Part shown: positions 5,082 to 6,068 of the stretch, piece by piece
Position numbering within the stretch: position 1 is the first letter of the stretch
How the letters are laid out: every line of letters begins with the position of its first letter
DNA from: Planctomycetota bacterium
GTDB lineage: Bacteria; Planctomycetota; PUPC01; JABMSA01; JAUWKK01
Direction of reading: 5' to 3'
Assembly (NCBI GenBank): GCA_030614245.1
Contig: JAUWKK010000188.1
Span: 1 to 6,068 of the forward strand
Length of the DNA: 6,068 nt
Notes under the pieces: model-generated
Database searches by the model: none
What the model saw: the letters and a program-made list of their open reading frames with translations, nothing else
What the model was told of the DNA's origin: nothing
Position numbers and translations under genes: made by a program

Positions 5082-6068
5082 ACTCTTTCGATCTATACGC
5101 CTCGATCATCATCGGGACGACCTCGAACATGTCGCCGACGATGCCGTAGTGAGCGATCTGGAAAATGGGGGCTTTGGGGTCGGTATTGATTGCTATAATC
5201 TTGCTCGATTCGGCCATTCCCGCCTGATGCTGGATAGCGCCGGATACGCCGCAGGCTATGTAGAGCCTGGGCCGGACGGTTGTGCCGGTCTGGCCGACCT
5301 GGTGATCGTGGCCGATGAATCCGAGGTCTACGGCTGCGCGCGTCGCTCCGACTTCGCCGCCGAGCAAGCCGGCCAGCTCGCGCAGCAACTCGAAGCCCGC
5401 CTTCGAGCCGACGCCGGCGCCGCCGGTTACGATCACCGGCGCGCCCTTGAGGTTCACTGCCTTCTCGGCCTTGACGCGCTCGATTATCTCGACGACGTTG
5501 TCGCGGCCATCGAGCGAGACGTCGACATTTGTGATGATGCCGGTTCGCGATTCATCGGGCTCGCCGAGCCGCATTACTCCCTCGCGGACGGTCGCCATTT
5601 GCGGACGGTGGTTGGGTGTAACTATCGTGGCGATGATATTGCCGCCGAATGCCGGGCGGATCTGATACAGCAGGTTGGTATGCTCCTGCTTTGTTTTCGG
5701 ATCGGTATAGTTGCCGATCTTCAGGGCCGTACAGTCGGCGGTGAGGCCGGTTCGAAGCCTCGATGCCACGCGCGGAGCCAAGTCGCGCCCGAGGAGCGTC
5801 GCTCCGAAGAGCACAATCTCCGGTGCCTCCTGCTCGATTACCGCAGAGACAACCTTCGCGTAAGGCAGCGTCGCGTAAACGGCCAGAATCTCGGCATCGG
5901 CGAGGAATACTTCATCGGCCCCGTGAGCTATCAGCGTCTTGCCCAGCGCCTCGACGTTACTCCCGAGCAGGATAGCCCCGAGGCGGGTGTCGAGCTTACC
6001 GGCCAGCTCCCGGCCGCCAGTGAGCAGTTCAAGGCCGGCCTCGGACAGCTTGCCGCCATCCTGTTCCG
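5080..6068 (-). CDS. etfA: Electron-transfer flavoprotein alpha subunit (5' partial)
   Basis: ETF alpha binds FAD and, with the beta subunit, shuttles electrons from acyl-CoA dehydrogenases to the respiratory chain or other acceptors. The frame runs to the right window edge, with 328 residues visible. It opens EQDGGKLSEAGLELL, which in homologues lies only about 10 residues after the start, so nearly the whole protein is present. The GTG at 5814 is an internal valine, not a start. Visible motifs are PEIVLFGATLLGRDLAPR in the N-terminal domain, VTGGAGVGSKAGFELL, the FAD-binding QVGQTGTTVRPRLYIACG, and the alpha-subunit signature LYIACGVSGAIQH (268-280 of the visible part) followed by IIAINTDPKAPIFQIAHYGIVGD. 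The residue before QVGQTG is His (visible residue 255, codon 5302-5304), where many ETFs have Arg. No ferredoxin-like extension is seen in the visible portion. The gene sits 7 nt upstream of the acyl-CoA dehydrogenase; etfB is expected just outside the window but is not seen. Confidence 0.95.
   Translation of the reverse strand, partial: EQDGGKLSEAGLELLTGGRELAGKLDTRLGAILLGSNVEALGKTLIAHGADEVFLADAEILAVYATLPYAKVVSAVIEQEAPEIVLFGATLLGRDLAPRVASRLRTGLTADCTALKIGNYTDPKTKQEHTNLLYQIRPAFGGNIIATIVTPNHRPQMATVREGVMRLGEPDESRTGIITNVDVSLDGRDNVVEIIERVKAEKAVNLKGAPVIVTGGAGVGSKAGFELLRELAGLLGGEVGATRAAVDLGFIGHDHQVGQTGTTVRPRLYIACGVSGAIQHQAGMAESSKIIAINTDPKAPIFQIAHYGIVGDMFEVVPMMIEAYRSKE

Noticed and set aside
5812..5814. 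GTG at 5814 as the etfA start
   Set aside because: The frame continues upstream to the window edge with clear ETF alpha sequence, so this codon is an internal Val.

Overview
The window is GC-rich (roughly 60%) bacterial chromosome with four protein-coding genes, two of them cut by the window edges. There are no rRNA or tRNA genes, no CRISPR array and no transposase. The organism looks like an environmental bacterium with interspersed palindromic repeats. A planctomycete (Phycisphaerae-like) relative is my best guess, from the style of the TPR-type protein, the long acyl-CoA dehydrogenase and the repeat types. That assignment is inference, not something the sequence proves.

Layout. Positions 1-1071 (+) hold the 3' part of an unrecognised gene with a helical, TPR-like N-terminal part, a Pro-rich linker and a beta-rich C-terminal domain. 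Positions 1072-1354 are non-coding and largely filled by a cluster of short GC-rich hairpins, including an 18-bp inverted repeat, ending in a 10-bp direct repeat that abuts the next start codon. Positions 1355-3289 (+) encode MnmG (GidA), the FAD-dependent subunit of the tRNA wobble-uridine modification enzyme. A gap of 49 bp with one small hairpin separates it from a convergent minus-strand operon. That operon reads etfA (electron-transfer flavoprotein alpha, 6068 to 5080, 5' end outside the window) and then a 577-residue acyl-CoA dehydrogenase (5072 to 3339), 7 nt apart.

How the genes work together. The minus-strand pair is a functional unit: the dehydrogenase oxidises an acyl-CoA and passes electrons to ETF, whose beta subunit is probably encoded just upstream, outside the window. 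MnmG is an unrelated housekeeping gene standing alone.

Most notable point. mnmG carries an in-frame insertion of 96 bp (32 codons) in a normally short turn of the FAD domain. It consists of an 85-bp hairpin-forming segment bounded by perfect 11-bp direct repeats (1759-1769 and 1855-1865). This looks like a small palindromic element that inserted with an 11-bp target duplication and is translated as part of an essential-type enzyme, comparable in concept to Rickettsia palindromic elements. The intergenic hairpin cluster upstream of mnmG appears to be a second, different repeat type.
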